This document shows positions 1 to 8,841 of a DNA stretch of 37,364 nucleotides, piece after piece. The first letter of the stretch is position 1; each line of letters opens with the position of its first letter. The stretch lies in assembly GCF_016918545.1 (NCBI RefSeq), contig NZ_JAFFQC010000035.1, positions 1 through 37,364 of the forward strand, written 5' to 3'. The notes under the pieces were generated by a model. That model searched no databases. It saw only the letters and a program-made list of their open reading frames with translations, and was not told the origin of the DNA. The DNA comes from Desulfobulbus alkaliphilus (GTDB lineage: Bacteria; Desulfobacterota; Desulfobulbia; Desulfobulbales; Desulfobulbaceae). The position numbers were made by a program, and so were the translations under genes.

Positions 1-130
1 CCCCAAAAAAACATCCCCCTCCAAAATCTTCCCCATCCCAACGACCATCAACTGAATTTCTTTGCTTTTTTTCTCATTTCTGCTCTAATTTCCCCATACC
101 CCCTCACCACTACCTCTCCGGAGAACAATT

Positions 131-997
131 GTGGAGCAGAAAAAGCAATACGAAGTCACCATCCTCCTGCCCGCCTACAACGAAGCCGGTATTATCGGGA
201 CCACCATCGAAAAGATCCGGGCTTTGCATCCGGATTTCGAGATCCTGGTGGTGGACGACGGTTCCACCGACACCACCATGCAGGAGGCCATGGCCGCCGG
301 CGCCAATGTCTGGCCCCACCCCTACAATATCGGCAACGGCGCGGCCATCAAATCCGGCCTGCGCTGCGCCCAGGGCAAATGGGTGGTGATGATGGACGCC
401 GACGGCCAGCACCAACCCGAAGACATCGCCCGCCTCCTGGAATACAAAGACACCTACGACATGGTGGTAGGCGCCCGAAGCAGCAAGTCAGACACCAAAG
501 TCCACCGTGACCTGGCCAATTGGGTGTATAACCAATTCGCCTCCTATGTCACCAAATTCAAGGTCGAAGACCTCACCTCCGGCTTCCGCCTGGTGCGCCT
601 GGCCACGGCCAGACAATACATCTACCTGCTGCCCAATACCTTTTCCTACCCATCCACCCTCACCCTGGGCTACCTGCGCAGTGGCCGCAGCGTCAAATAC
701 ATCCCCATAGAAACCAAGGCACGGACCGGCAAAAGCAAGATCAAACTACTCAGGGACGGCACCCGCTTCTTTCTTATCATCACCAAGATTGCCACCCTGT
801 TCTCACCCTTTCGGGTCTTTCTGCCCATCAGCCTGGCTTTTTTCGTCGCTGGGGTTTGTTATTACGCATTCACCTTTCTCACCCAAGGCCGGTTCACCAA
901 TATGTCGGCCCTGCTCTTCAACAGTTCCATCATCATTTTCATGATTGGTCTGGTGGCTGAGCAGATCAGCCAGATGCGCTATGATCGGGTGGAATAG
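131..997 (+). CDS. Membrane-anchored GT2 glycosyltransferase (DPM1/GtrB-like)
   Basis: This is a GT-A fold glycosyltransferase of 288 residues. Family 2 features are visible: an N-terminal strand with LPAYNEAG, the nucleotide-binding VVDDGSTD at about residues 37-44, and the metal-binding MMDADGQHQPED near 88-99. The SGFRL and RTGKSKI segments are typical of dolichyl/undecaprenyl-phosphate mannosyl- or glucosyltransferases. Two hydrophobic helices at the C-terminus (about 220-245 and 255-275) indicate an inner-membrane anchor with the catalytic domain in the cytoplasm. The start is GTG at 131, preceded by a GGAG Shine-Dalgarno sequence 8 bases upstream. The family charges undecaprenyl phosphate with a sugar; the sugar here is unknown. 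It is the first of four tightly packed + strand genes. Confidence 0.88.
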   Translation: MEQKKQYEVTILLPAYNEAGIIGTTIEKIRALHPDFEILVVDDGSTDTTMQEAMAAGANVWPHPYNIGNGAAIKSGLRCAQGKWVVMMDADGQHQPEDIARLLEYKDTYDMVVGARSSKSDTKVHRDLANWVYNQFASYVTKFKVEDLTSGFRLVRLATARQYIYLLPNTFSYPSTLTLGYLRSGRSVKYIPIETKARTGKSKIKLLRDGTRFFLIITKIATLFSPFRVFLPISLAFFVAGVCYYAFTFLTQGRFTNMSALLFNSSIIIFMIGLVAEQISQMRYDRVE

Positions 998-1007
998 CAA
1001 GGGCAAA

Positions 1008-2258
1008 ATGAAACCCAAACTGCTGGTCGTTACCTCCACCTTCCCCCGTTGGCCGAATGACACAGATCCACCTTTTGTTTATGAACTGTGCAAACGACTG
1101 ACTGATGACTTTGAGATAATTGTCCATACCCCATGCTACCACGGAGCTTTGCCGCAAGAAAGGATGCAAGGGATACAAGTGCATCGTTTTCGATATTTCC
1201 TCTCCCGTTTCGAGCGATTGGCCGGCGGCCAGGGTATTGTCCCTAAATTACGGCGCAATAAACTCTACTATCTGCTGCTCCCTTTTTTTTTGTCAGCCCA
1301 GTTTATTTCTTTTTTACTGCTTGTCACAAAGAATAAGCCAAACGTCATCCACGCCCACTGGTTGATACCTCAGGGGCTACTGGCTGTGATTGCCAAACGA
1401 TTGTATGGCATCCCCGTGGTTGTCACCGCCCATGGTGCTGATATTTTCAGCATGAGACGTTCTATGTTCATCCGGTTAAAAAAATATATCGTCGCCCATG
1501 CCGACCGGACAGTCACCGTCAGCGCCACCCTGGCCAAGGTGCTGATGGCTGACACCGGTAGCGTCGTTCACCCCGAGGTAATCTCCATGGGGGTTGATGC
1601 AACTGTCTTTTCCCCCCAGAAAATAGATGGAACCATCAGAAAACAATACGGTATCCACGGCCCCTTTCTTCTCTATGTTGGCCGGTTGACCGAAAAAAAA
1701 GGCGTTCAATACCTTATTGATGCCATGTTCAGAGTGGCTGGCAAACGGCCCGATGCCAAATTGTTGATCGTCGGTCATGGTGAACTGGAAAAGGAATTGA
1801 AGGGGAGAGTAGAGGAACGCGGATTACAGGAAGTGGTCAAATTCGCGGGAGGACAGCCCTATGCACAGCTACCCCCTTATTATGCAACCGCCGATATCTT
1901 TATCGGACCTTCCATCCAAGCCAGGGGAGGCGATACCGAAGGATTTGGTTTGACCTTTGTGGAAGCGGCAATGAGTGGTTGTTTGATAATTGGCACACGA
2001 TCAGGAGGAATCGAGGACATCATTACCGATGGCCACAACGGGTTTTTAGTGCCACCGGCCAGTACCCCAGCGCTTGCTGAAAAGATTCTTCAAGCGGTCA
2101 ACAATTTTGAGAATTATGAGGAAATCAGAGCAAGGGGGAGAAGGGACGCGCTGGAAAAATTCGACTGGGAGGTGGTTGCCAAAAGATATGCTGAGTTGTT
2201 TTTCGATGTTAAAAATATCAAAAAATCCGAGATAATTAAACCGTTATCGACCAAATGA
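1008..2258 (+). CDS. GT4-family glycosyltransferase (GT-B fold)
   Basis: This is a cytoplasmic GT-B glycosyltransferase of 417 residues. The N-terminal acceptor domain carries HAHWLIPQG and the TAHGADI motif. The C-terminal donor domain carries YVGRLTEKKGVQYLIDA, followed by the nucleotide-sugar-binding EGFGLTFVEA signature (EX7E) and SGCLIIGTRSGG. It most likely transfers a hexose from a nucleotide sugar to a growing glycan; donor and acceptor cannot be read from the sequence. The frame stays open upstream to 945, inside the previous gene. The ATG at 1008 was chosen because MKPKLLVV begins the fold's first beta strand and starts just after the preceding stop codon. The stop overlaps the next start as ATGA, so translational coupling is likely. 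Confidence 0.87.
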   Translation: MKPKLLVVTSTFPRWPNDTDPPFVYELCKRLTDDFEIIVHTPCYHGALPQERMQGIQVHRFRYFLSRFERLAGGQGIVPKLRRNKLYYLLLPFFLSAQFISFLLLVTKNKPNVIHAHWLIPQGLLAVIAKRLYGIPVVVTAHGADIFSMRRSMFIRLKKYIVAHADRTVTVSATLAKVLMADTGSVVHPEVISMGVDATVFSPQKIDGTIRKQYGIHGPFLLYVGRLTEKKGVQYLIDAMFRVAGKRPDAKLLIVGHGELEKELKGRVEERGLQEVVKFAGGQPYAQLPPYYATADIFIGPSIQARGGDTEGFGLTFVEAAMSGCLIIGTRSGGIEDIITDGHNGFLVPPASTPALAEKILQAVNNFENYEEIRARGRRDALEKFDWEVVAKRYAELFFDVKNIKKSEIIKPLSTK

Positions 2259-3019
2259 CTATAACTGTTCGCTCGTTGAAGCGTTGGCTTAAACCCGTCG
2301 CACACACTCCGCTGCATCCGCAATGGCATGTGTCTCGGCAACGAGTCAAGACTGCTCAATGGCTGAAATCGCAGGTTTGCGGGGTGGTCCTGGATGTCGG
2401 TTGCGGCAATGGATGGACCAGGGAAATCATGCCGGAAACAGTACAGTATGTAGGTATTGATTATCCGACTACCGTGGCTCTGGGATATGAAGGCCGGCCT
2501 GATTTATTTGCTGACGCTTCCTGTCTTCCTGTTGCCGATAAAAGCGTTGATACCGTTCTTTTGCTGGATGTGCTTGAACATCTTGACGATCCGGAAAAGG
2601 CTGTTGCCGAAGCCGCCCGTGTTCTGCGTTTGGGTGGCGTATGCCTGGTCCAGGTTCCATTTTTATATCCGCTTCATGATGAACCTCACGATTACCAGCG
2701 CTGGACCAACCATGGTCTCAAAAAACTGTTCCTGCAACATGGGTTTCACCCGGAAATCAGCAGCGAATCAAATTACCCTTGTGCAACGGCTGCCGCTCTT
2801 TTCTCCATAGCTCTGGCCAAGGGACTGCTTGATACTTTTCAGAAAAAGAGTTTAATGGTGCTTATAGCGGCACCATTGATTGCTGTCTTAATGCCATTGG
2901 TCAACGTGGTTGGACTGCTGCTTGGCTGGATGTTGCCTGCATCCTCCTGCATGCCGGGCAGCTACTTGGTTGTTGCAAAAAAAGAGATCCTTGAGAGCAA
3001 TGCTGAAAAAGTATTTTAG
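2255..3019 (+). CDS. Class I SAM-dependent methyltransferase with hydrophobic C-terminus
   Basis: This 254-residue protein has a Rossmann-type methyltransferase core. Motif I is VLDVGCGNGW at about residues 46-55. A later acidic motif is followed by LLLDVLEHLDDPEKAVAEAARVL, a hallmark of the Methyltransf_11 group, and then LRLGG and a post-motif strand. About 30 hydrophobic residues near 190-225 suggest membrane association, which is less usual for this family. The start overlaps the preceding glycosyltransferase stop by 4 bases. Its place in a glycan operon suggests it methylates a sugar or lipid-linked saccharide, but the substrate is not known. Confidence 0.8.
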   Translation: MTITVRSLKRWLKPVAHTPLHPQWHVSRQRVKTAQWLKSQVCGVVLDVGCGNGWTREIMPETVQYVGIDYPTTVALGYEGRPDLFADASCLPVADKSVDTVLLLDVLEHLDDPEKAVAEAARVLRLGGVCLVQVPFLYPLHDEPHDYQRWTNHGLKKLFLQHGFHPEISSESNYPCATAAALFSIALAKGLLDTFQKKSLMVLIAAPLIAVLMPLVNVVGLLLGWMLPASSCMPGSYLVVAKKEILESNAEKVF

Positions 3020-3734
3020 CAATCTGTACAACAGGACGATGACGGAGTCGTATGATGCGGCCTTCCGAGAGATTTCCGCTGCGCTCGGTAACGGAGGCCT
3101 GTGCCTGGATTGCGGGGCAAGCACCGGAGGCTCATTCGTGAGACTCCGTACGATGCTGGAACTCGAACAATCAAGATATTGCGGAGTTGAATGGAGCGCA
3201 GCCAGTGTACAGACAGCCAGAGCCAGCGGTTACAACATCATCCAGGCTGACCTGAATGAAAAGTTACCCTTTGATAACGGACAGTTTCGCTGCGTTTTCG
3301 GACTCTCCGTGCTTGAACATCTCCTCAATGGCTGCAGGTTCTTGACGGAATGTCACCGCGTACTGGAAAAAGATGGGACCTTGGTGCTGCTGACGCCCAA
3401 TATCAGCACTTTTTTCACCATCGCCTTGCTGCTGGTTGGTAAAATGCCGTCCAGTGGACCACATCCGGATTCAAATGCGTTGTTGGCCGATGAGGAGGTC
3501 TTCAAGGTCAGCGATGAAAATTTGACCCATGACACCGAGTCCGACACACCGGTCCATCGTCATATCGTTGTTTTCAGCTTTCGCGTTTTGCGCAGGTATT
3601 TAGCGATGATCGGCTTTGCCAACATCAAGGGGTATGGTTTCGGCCTGTATCCATTCCCGCGCTTCATGCAACCTGTGCTGGAAAAAATTGACCCCTACCA
3701 TTGCCACCAAATGGTTTTCGTGGCAAAAAAATAA
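3000..3734 (+). CDS. Class I SAM-dependent methyltransferase
   Basis: This 244-residue methyltransferase has motif I as LCLDCGASTGGS and an acidic pocket residue in CGVEWS. The LSVLEHLLNGCRFLTECHRVL segment and a LVLLTPN strand are typical of Methyltransf_11 proteins. The frame is open upstream to 2910 inside the preceding gene. The ATG at 3000 is preferred because it leaves only a 20-base overlap and gives a normal N-terminus. It is the last gene of the + strand group and ends facing the - strand operon, whose last gene ends at 3793. The substrate is unknown but is probably a glycan intermediate. Confidence 0.78.
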   Translation: MLKKYFSNLYNRTMTESYDAAFREISAALGNGGLCLDCGASTGGSFVRLRTMLELEQSRYCGVEWSAASVQTARASGYNIIQADLNEKLPFDNGQFRCVFGLSVLEHLLNGCRFLTECHRVLEKDGTLVLLTPNISTFFTIALLLVGKMPSSGPHPDSNALLADEEVFKVSDENLTHDTESDTPVHRHIVVFSFRVLRRYLAMIGFANIKGYGFGLYPFPRFMQPVLEKIDPYHCHQMVFVAKK

Positions 3735-3792
3735 CAACTCACCGGTGTTAGAAAAACCTTCTTCGGGGCGGAATCTGAACCGTTTACCAGTC

Positions 3793-4932
3793 TCATCCAG
3801 CCCCCGCTCGTCGACTGGTGGAGTGTAGCTGTACTGCTTCGAAAAATACCCCTAGTTTGCCAGCCAGCGTGTTCCAAGTCGGTACTGCAGTGGGCAGGGG
3901 AGTCGGGTTTTTTAATTGTCCGCGTACAGCCTCTGCAAGGCTCTCAGCATCTTCGGGCGCAAAGAGATGTCTGGGACTATTTTGAAGCACGTCTTCCAGC
4001 ACTCCAACCCTTGCCGCCACTACCGGTATGCCGCAGGCAACACATTCATAGAATTTCTGCGGAAAGCAATATTTGCCAAAATCCGAGTCCCTATTGGCAA
4101 TAATCGCAATATCGAGGGCTGAGAGGAATGTAGGGACTTTTGATGAGGGCAACATGCCCAGATAGTGCACTCTTGGGTACCGGGGAATCAAAAGCCCTTT
4201 GTCCAGGGGACCCGCCAGAGCCAGATGGATGTTGGGATATTCTTGAGACAGTCCAGCAAACGCCTGAAAAAGAGTTTCAATGCCCCGCGATCTGGAAATA
4301 GCCCCCGCTGTACCGATCAACTGACAATCAGTGGGTAGACCCAGGGCATCTCTGCTCTCCCTTTGATCCAAGGGGCGAAAAAGACCTCCAGGTACCCCAT
4401 TTTCGATGACTTCGATCAGTCCTTTGCTGGTAGTCGTGTTTAGCACATAACGGGCCAAAGGACGGCTGATGCAGGTGATACCGTCAGCGTGGCGAAGAGC
4501 CCGGCGAAAGGCCGAAGTCACGCCGGGAATGCGCGTGGCAGGATAGCTCTCGAGATTATCGTAGAGGTCAACCACCACGGGCACCCCAAGTCGCTTGGCC
4601 ACTCGTACGCCCAGGATTGCATGCAGTGCGTCAGAACAGGCCCAAACCAGATCCGGACAAAATTCCCTGCCAATCGTATCAATTGTCCGCCAATAACTCT
4701 GCCTCCCCCAGGGCAGCAATCGTTTGGCATTTAACGCATGCCAGGCAACAGACCTGTTGTCTACAACATCATCACGCCTGCCTTCATCGCGAGGGCGATA
4801 ACTCAGGCAAATTCCGGTAACCTCATGCCCTATAGAAACCAAAGCCAACGGTAGCTCCCGAAAGCGGCCATAGCGATCATCGAGCAGATCCTGGCTCATG
4901 TATTGGCGTTTGGTGAGGACTAGAATGCGCAT
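3793..4932 (-). CDS. GT4-like glycosyltransferase
   Basis: This is a GT-B glycosyltransferase of 379 residues. The N-terminal half is the acceptor domain, with VVVDLYDNLES. The donor-site half includes LIGTAGAISRSRGIETLFQAF and KFYECVACGIPVVAARVG, the family's nucleotide-diphosphate-binding region. No membrane segment is evident, so it should act at the cytoplasmic face on a lipid-linked glycan. The start codon overlaps the previous gene's stop by one base (TGATG), so it belongs to the long - strand operon and is its last gene. Donor and acceptor are unknown. Confidence 0.85.
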   Translation of the reverse strand: MRILVLTKRQYMSQDLLDDRYGRFRELPLALVSIGHEVTGICLSYRPRDEGRRDDVVDNRSVAWHALNAKRLLPWGRQSYWRTIDTIGREFCPDLVWACSDALHAILGVRVAKRLGVPVVVDLYDNLESYPATRIPGVTSAFRRALRHADGITCISRPLARYVLNTTTSKGLIEVIENGVPGGLFRPLDQRESRDALGLPTDCQLIGTAGAISRSRGIETLFQAFAGLSQEYPNIHLALAGPLDKGLLIPRYPRVHYLGMLPSSKVPTFLSALDIAIIANRDSDFGKYCFPQKFYECVACGIPVVAARVGVLEDVLQNSPRHLFAPEDAESLAEAVRGQLKNPTPLPTAVPTWNTLAGKLGVFFEAVQLHSTSRRAGAG

Positions 4933-5678
4933 CAGGATTTTTTGGTTGCCGCCTTGACCATTTCTGGAGCATTCTTCAGCACTTTGAGGACAAATAAAAA
5001 AATCTGCAGATATTTGAATTTTTCAGTTTCAAACTGGCCACGAAAATAATCACATATTGCACCTGCCCTGTCACTTCTTGACCTACCGGTAAAGCCGAAT
5101 GTACCGGCAATAAAGTCAAGTTGGACTACCCTGGTTTCCGGGGCCATGCAGGCTTTTTTTAAGAATACAAGATCCGCACCGATAGAATATCTTTTTGAAT
5201 ATAAACCAAATTTGTCATGCAAAGACCTGCGGATGAGGGACCCGACTGAATGTTCGGAAACAAAGGCATGGTGTGCATATAGCCAGGGCCAACAAGGTTT
5301 ACGTTTTTCGACTTTCCCCTCGCGGATGATCTTGGCTGTTATTATATCCGCCTTGGTCCTATATGCATGGCTTTTGTATTGTTCAATTGCCTCAGGCGTC
5401 AATCGGTCATCGGCGCCAAGTATCAGGTAGTATTCCCCCGTAGCCATCTGAAGTGCTTTGTTCATGGCGTGGTAAATTCCGAAATCCGGTTCAGATAGCC
5501 ATTGAGTCACGACATCATTGGCAGATTGAATGACCTCCACTGTTCCGTCTGTAGAAGCACCGTCAACAATGATCCATTCGAAATCAGGGTCCGTTTGCGT
5601 GCGTAGGCTCTCAACTAGGTCGGGTAGATGTTTAGATGCGTTGAATGTGACCGAGATTACTGAAATTGGACTTTGCAT
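4932..5678 (-). CDS. GT2-family glycosyltransferase (WcaA-like)
   Basis: This is a GT-A glycosyltransferase of 248 residues. The N-terminus ISVISVTFNASKHL leads into the WIIVDGASTDGTVEV nucleotide-binding motif. The DFGIYHAMNKALQMATGEY stretch and ILGADDRL as the DXD-type metal site are typical of the GT2 subgroup in O-antigen and capsule clusters. No transmembrane anchor is seen. It lies directly after a broken methyltransferase gene and is coupled to the downstream GT4 by a one-base overlap. Sugar specificity cannot be assigned. Confidence 0.85.
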   Translation of the reverse strand: MQSPISVISVTFNASKHLPDLVESLRTQTDPDFEWIIVDGASTDGTVEVIQSANDVVTQWLSEPDFGIYHAMNKALQMATGEYYLILGADDRLTPEAIEQYKSHAYRTKADIITAKIIREGKVEKRKPCWPWLYAHHAFVSEHSVGSLIRRSLHDKFGLYSKRYSIGADLVFLKKACMAPETRVVQLDFIAGTFGFTGRSRSDRAGAICDYFRGQFETEKFKYLQIFLFVLKVLKNAPEMVKAATKKS

Positions 5679-5683
5679 AGAGG

Positions 5684-6587
5684 TTATAAATCCTCTATGT
5701 AGGGATTGCTTGGGAGTTCAACGACATCATAGCCATGGCTTGATAGCTCTTTGGCCAATAGACTTGATACTTTTTCTTTGAAGATTATCGAGATCAGTAT
5801 TTTGTAATTATCAAATCCAATTTTACAATGTGTATTAGATGTAATTAATAGTATATTGATTTTTCTATATAACGGGCCATGTTTTGATATTTTTTCATTT
5901 TCAACACCTTGGAAATAGAAATCATTTAACCCTTTGAATGCAACTGTTTTGTAATTTAATCCTAGGGCAACTTTTTCAATCTCCCTTCTTGATGTGCTGA
6001 ATATGTATTTTCCTGACTCTTCATATTGATGTTTTTTGAATTTATTTGTTAAAATTTTATATATTTTTTTTAGATTTAAAAATATGGCTTGTAGGGTTGT
6101 ATTTTCAATATATTTATCATTTGGTTCTATAAATATAATTCCTTTTTGGGCTACTCTGATCATTTCGTAAAGTGCTATCATGGGCCTTGGAAAATGGTGG
6201 TACGATTCTTTGCAAAATACATAATCGAATTCAGAGTCGTGGAAGGATAACGACTCGGCATTTTTTTTTAAATTTTGGGATAAAATTTTTATTAGCGGCT
6301 TCAATTAACAAATGTTCAGAGATGTCGGTTGCGAGGGCTTCTGAACCATTGTCTAAAATATATTTGGCATCTTTTCCGAATCTTCCATCACCTATTGTCA
6401 GTCATTTTGCCCCTTTGTCCAGCTCCAAAATAGGATTAGGAGCCTCATACATCCGCAGTTTGCGCCAAGCATCAACTGTATCATCTTCAAACCATGGTTT
6501 TGCGAGGCTCTCTATCTTGCCACCAGGGTGTAATGAGTCAAAATGCGAAGTTGCCTTTTTCAAACAAATCACCTGGAAGTCAGCCAA
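5684..6587 (-). pseudogene. Disrupted SAM methyltransferase (in-frame TGA plus frameshift)
   Basis: Two open segments together make one methyltransferase of about 300 residues. The upstream segment (6587-6402) ends LDKGAK and meets TGA at 6404-6402. The same frame then continues with LTIGDGRFGKDAKYIL, the SAM-binding motif I, and ATDISEHLLIEAA. The downstream part, starting ENAE-like with NAESLSFHDSEFDYVFCKES, is in another frame. The shift falls at a run of nine A on the coding strand (6269-6261). The sense-codon equivalent of the TGA is probably Trp (TGG). Losing one base from the A run would restore the frame. The region is markedly AT-rich. It probably once methylated a glycan or lipid. 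Sequencing error or phase variation at the A tract are alternatives to true decay. The start position is uncertain. Confidence 0.75.
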
Positions 6588-7818
6588 TCAAAATTCTTTC
6601 ATAAATCTCAAGGTATTGACTTGAGACTAGGCTCGGGGCAAAGCAATTTTCCGCTTTCTTTCGAGCATTAATACCAAGCTGATCAGAATCCTTATGGTCA
6701 ATAACCCACTGTATCCCATGAGCGAGATCAATCGCATCATAAGGTTTTGCAAGATAGCCTGTTTTAAGATGGTCAACAGTATCCGGAAGACCTCCAATAT
6801 CAAAAGCCACTACGGGCGTGCCACAGGCATGTGCCTCGGAAGCGGTTTGCCCAAACGCCTCCAGCCGCGATGGCACCACCATCACATCAACAGCGCTGTA
6901 GAGAATACGCAAGCTCAAATTGTCGTGTAGATGGCCAGTATAGCGGACCGGGAATCCAAAACTGGGTAGGTGCTCAGGAGCTAACTGCCCGAAAACGACA
7001 AGTTCCATGTTTGATACGAGACCCTGGAGCGCAGCGAGCCCTTTCAATAATAGATCAAACCCTTTACGAGAATCACGTCCACCACCCATAGCCCCGAAAG
7101 CTAACAATGTTTTATTTTCCGGCAAGCCAAGCAAAGCCCGAGCAAACTTTTTCTCTACAGGCTGCCAGATATCTAAATCCAACGGGTAGTAGATAAACTG
7201 TGTCGGCCAGTCTTTCATTAAAAGACTTTCAGCCGCACATTGAGTTAGCCAATTACTGTCACCGACAATGTACATGGGCCGCTGCCAGTACTTGCGCTTG
7301 CGCTGCCATGTCCAGCGATTCAGATCGAAGCCGGCTTCATGCGGCGGGCGGTTGTCGCGACGATAACCGTCGCGCCAGCGGTAATCGTCAGTGTAATGCT
7401 CCGCGCCACAGAATGCCCACATGTCGTGCAGGGTCCATACGATCGGCTTCTCGATACGGCTGATGTCGGCGATGGAGAGCATCTCACCGGCGACCCAATG
7501 CAGGTGCACGATATCCGCATCGCTCGCGTTGATGCGCTTGGCCCACTGCGACGGCACTATCGACGGCGAGTGAATAGTTGGATTTGCGGTCTTGAGTAGG
7601 CGGCGAAGTTGTCCGCCGACATGTCCGCGCAGGTTGACAGATAGCATTTCCAGCTTGTTTGACGGACCTTGCACCGTCCAATCACCGGCTATTGCCTTAT
7701 TAACCCACATGAGGGAATCAACACCGGCCTCACGAAGGCAATGATGGATGCGGTAGGCTGCGCGGGCTGCGCCACCTATGATGTCGGAGTGATTGATGTG
7801 AATGACGCGAATTGACAT
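6580..7818 (-). CDS. GT4-family glycosyltransferase (WcaC-like)
   Basis: This is a GT-B glycosyltransferase of 412 residues. The opening HINHSDIIGGAARAAYRIH and the central IVWTLHDMWAFCGAEHYTD are characteristic of WcaC/WbaZ-like glycosyltransferases that pair with exopolysaccharide assembly. The donor domain holds LLAFGAMGGGRDSRKGFDLL, VVPSRLEAFGQTASEAHACG (the EX7E region) and VVAFDIGGLPD. No membrane helices are seen, so it is probably cytoplasmic or peripheral. It overlaps the first codons of the broken methyltransferase downstream by 8 bases. The sugar is unknown. Confidence 0.87.
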   Translation of the reverse strand: MSIRVIHINHSDIIGGAARAAYRIHHCLREAGVDSLMWVNKAIAGDWTVQGPSNKLEMLSVNLRGHVGGQLRRLLKTANPTIHSPSIVPSQWAKRINASDADIVHLHWVAGEMLSIADISRIEKPIVWTLHDMWAFCGAEHYTDDYRWRDGYRRDNRPPHEAGFDLNRWTWQRKRKYWQRPMYIVGDSNWLTQCAAESLLMKDWPTQFIYYPLDLDIWQPVEKKFARALLGLPENKTLLAFGAMGGGRDSRKGFDLLLKGLAALQGLVSNMELVVFGQLAPEHLPSFGFPVRYTGHLHDNLSLRILYSAVDVMVVPSRLEAFGQTASEAHACGTPVVAFDIGGLPDTVDHLKTGYLAKPYDAIDLAHGIQWVIDHKDSDQLGINARKKAENCFAPSLVSSQYLEIYERILIG

Positions 7819-7937
7819 GAGCCTTTTTCACTACTTACAACAGCATAATGACCACATAAGCCCTCGGAGATGCGAAATCAAAGGATGCATTTCATCGGCT
7901 TAAATCAGTCGTGGCGTCCTCCTCGCTAGGGTGGGAC

Positions 7938-7960
7938 AAGCCCAGCCCTCAGTCGGGCTT
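7938..7960 (-). other. Hairpin at a gene 3' end
   Basis: AAGCCC and GGGCTT face each other across an 11-base loop, spanning the stop codon of the methyltransferase at 7949. No T-tract follows on the - strand, so it looks more like an RNA-stabilising or processing stem than an intrinsic terminator. The following 130-base gap to 7818 shows no gene. Confidence 0.35.
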
Positions 7961-8800
7961 GCGCGCCTCCACATACATCGACTCGAGACCCTTGCGTGGG
8001 CGACCGTCAGCATCGATATCAAGGGGATGGAAGGGGAAATCCTTAATCGAGCTGCTGTCGGCAGAGCAACGTATCACAGTTATGAATCCCACCGCGCTGA
8101 GTGTTTGCTGCAACTGATGGAAATCCCATAGCCAGTGGTGACGTTCGCCGATGCCCGCAAGGCTGACATTTTGTGTACGGAAGGCGGCCGGCAATCCCGC
8201 CAACCAGAGTCGCACCCAAGCCTGTTGCAGACGATGTCGAGCCCCGCGCAATATCCATGTGAGGTCTAGGATGGTCGAAGCCCGGCCCTCCGAAATTACC
8301 TTTAGTCTTGACCGCGATGCCAGATCCTCACCCATGCGCTCGCGGATAAAGGCGATCATCGCGTGATGCTCTGAACTTGCTGCTTCCCGCAGCAGGCGTT
8401 GATAGAGCCGACCCAACTCCCCGCCCGATTCACGCCGCACGCATTGGTCAACCATCTCAAGCACCAAAAAATTCGCTTTTTCATGCTCACCTGAGTCGCG
8501 CCAGGCCAAGTAGCTCCGCGCCATCTCTTCAAGGTCCGGCAGTACCAGTCGCAAGATTCCACCCGGTTGCAGAATACGCAGGCACTCGCGCAGAAAGCCA
8601 TCGACCTCGGGCTTCGGAATGTGTTCGAGGAAATGCGACGAATAAACAAGTTGAGCCTTGGCTGATGGCAAGGGCAAGCGCTTGAGCAGATTCGCCTGCC
8701 GCACGGACGGGGTCGGAGCCGCAAAATCGAGATTAATCCAGTCGGGACCGTCCACGAAGACGGGACCGCACCCGAGATTTATCATAAAATTAGATTTCAT
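7949..8800 (-). CDS. SAM-dependent methyltransferase, glycan-locus type
   Basis: This 283-residue protein opens directly with the short motif I form FMINLGCGPVFVDGPDWINLDF. Proteins of this type are common in capsule and O-antigen loci. It continues with VYSSHFLEHIPKPEVDGFLRECLRILQPGGILRLVLPDLEEM, matching the post-I and motif III regions of Methyltransf_11-like enzymes. The C-terminal half is longer than in a minimal methyltransferase and contains no other recognisable domain. The ATG at 8800 has an AGG a few bases upstream. Its target is presumably a sugar residue of the glycan made by the neighbouring transferases; this is inferred from context only. Confidence 0.8.
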   Translation of the reverse strand: MKSNFMINLGCGPVFVDGPDWINLDFAAPTPSVRQANLLKRLPLPSAKAQLVYSSHFLEHIPKPEVDGFLRECLRILQPGGILRLVLPDLEEMARSYLAWRDSGEHEKANFLVLEMVDQCVRRESGGELGRLYQRLLREAASSEHHAMIAFIRERMGEDLASRSRLKVISEGRASTILDLTWILRGARHRLQQAWVRLWLAGLPAAFRTQNVSLAGIGERHHWLWDFHQLQQTLSAVGFITVIRCSADSSSIKDFPFHPLDIDADGRPRKGLESMYVEARKPD

Positions 8801-8841
8801 TTACCTGGTATGATAATGCTAAACAAGTTAGAGGTTCAGAA

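Noticed and set aside
1-130. C-rich leader before the first gene as a regulatory element
   Set aside because: Pyrimidine bias is visible but no defined promoter, terminator or repeat could be identified.
5684-6587. Recoding of TGA as Trp in this organism
   Set aside because: Many other genes here end in TGA (for example the GT4 ending at 2258 and gmd ending at 27219), so TGA acts as stop; the single in-frame TGA is more likely a mutation.
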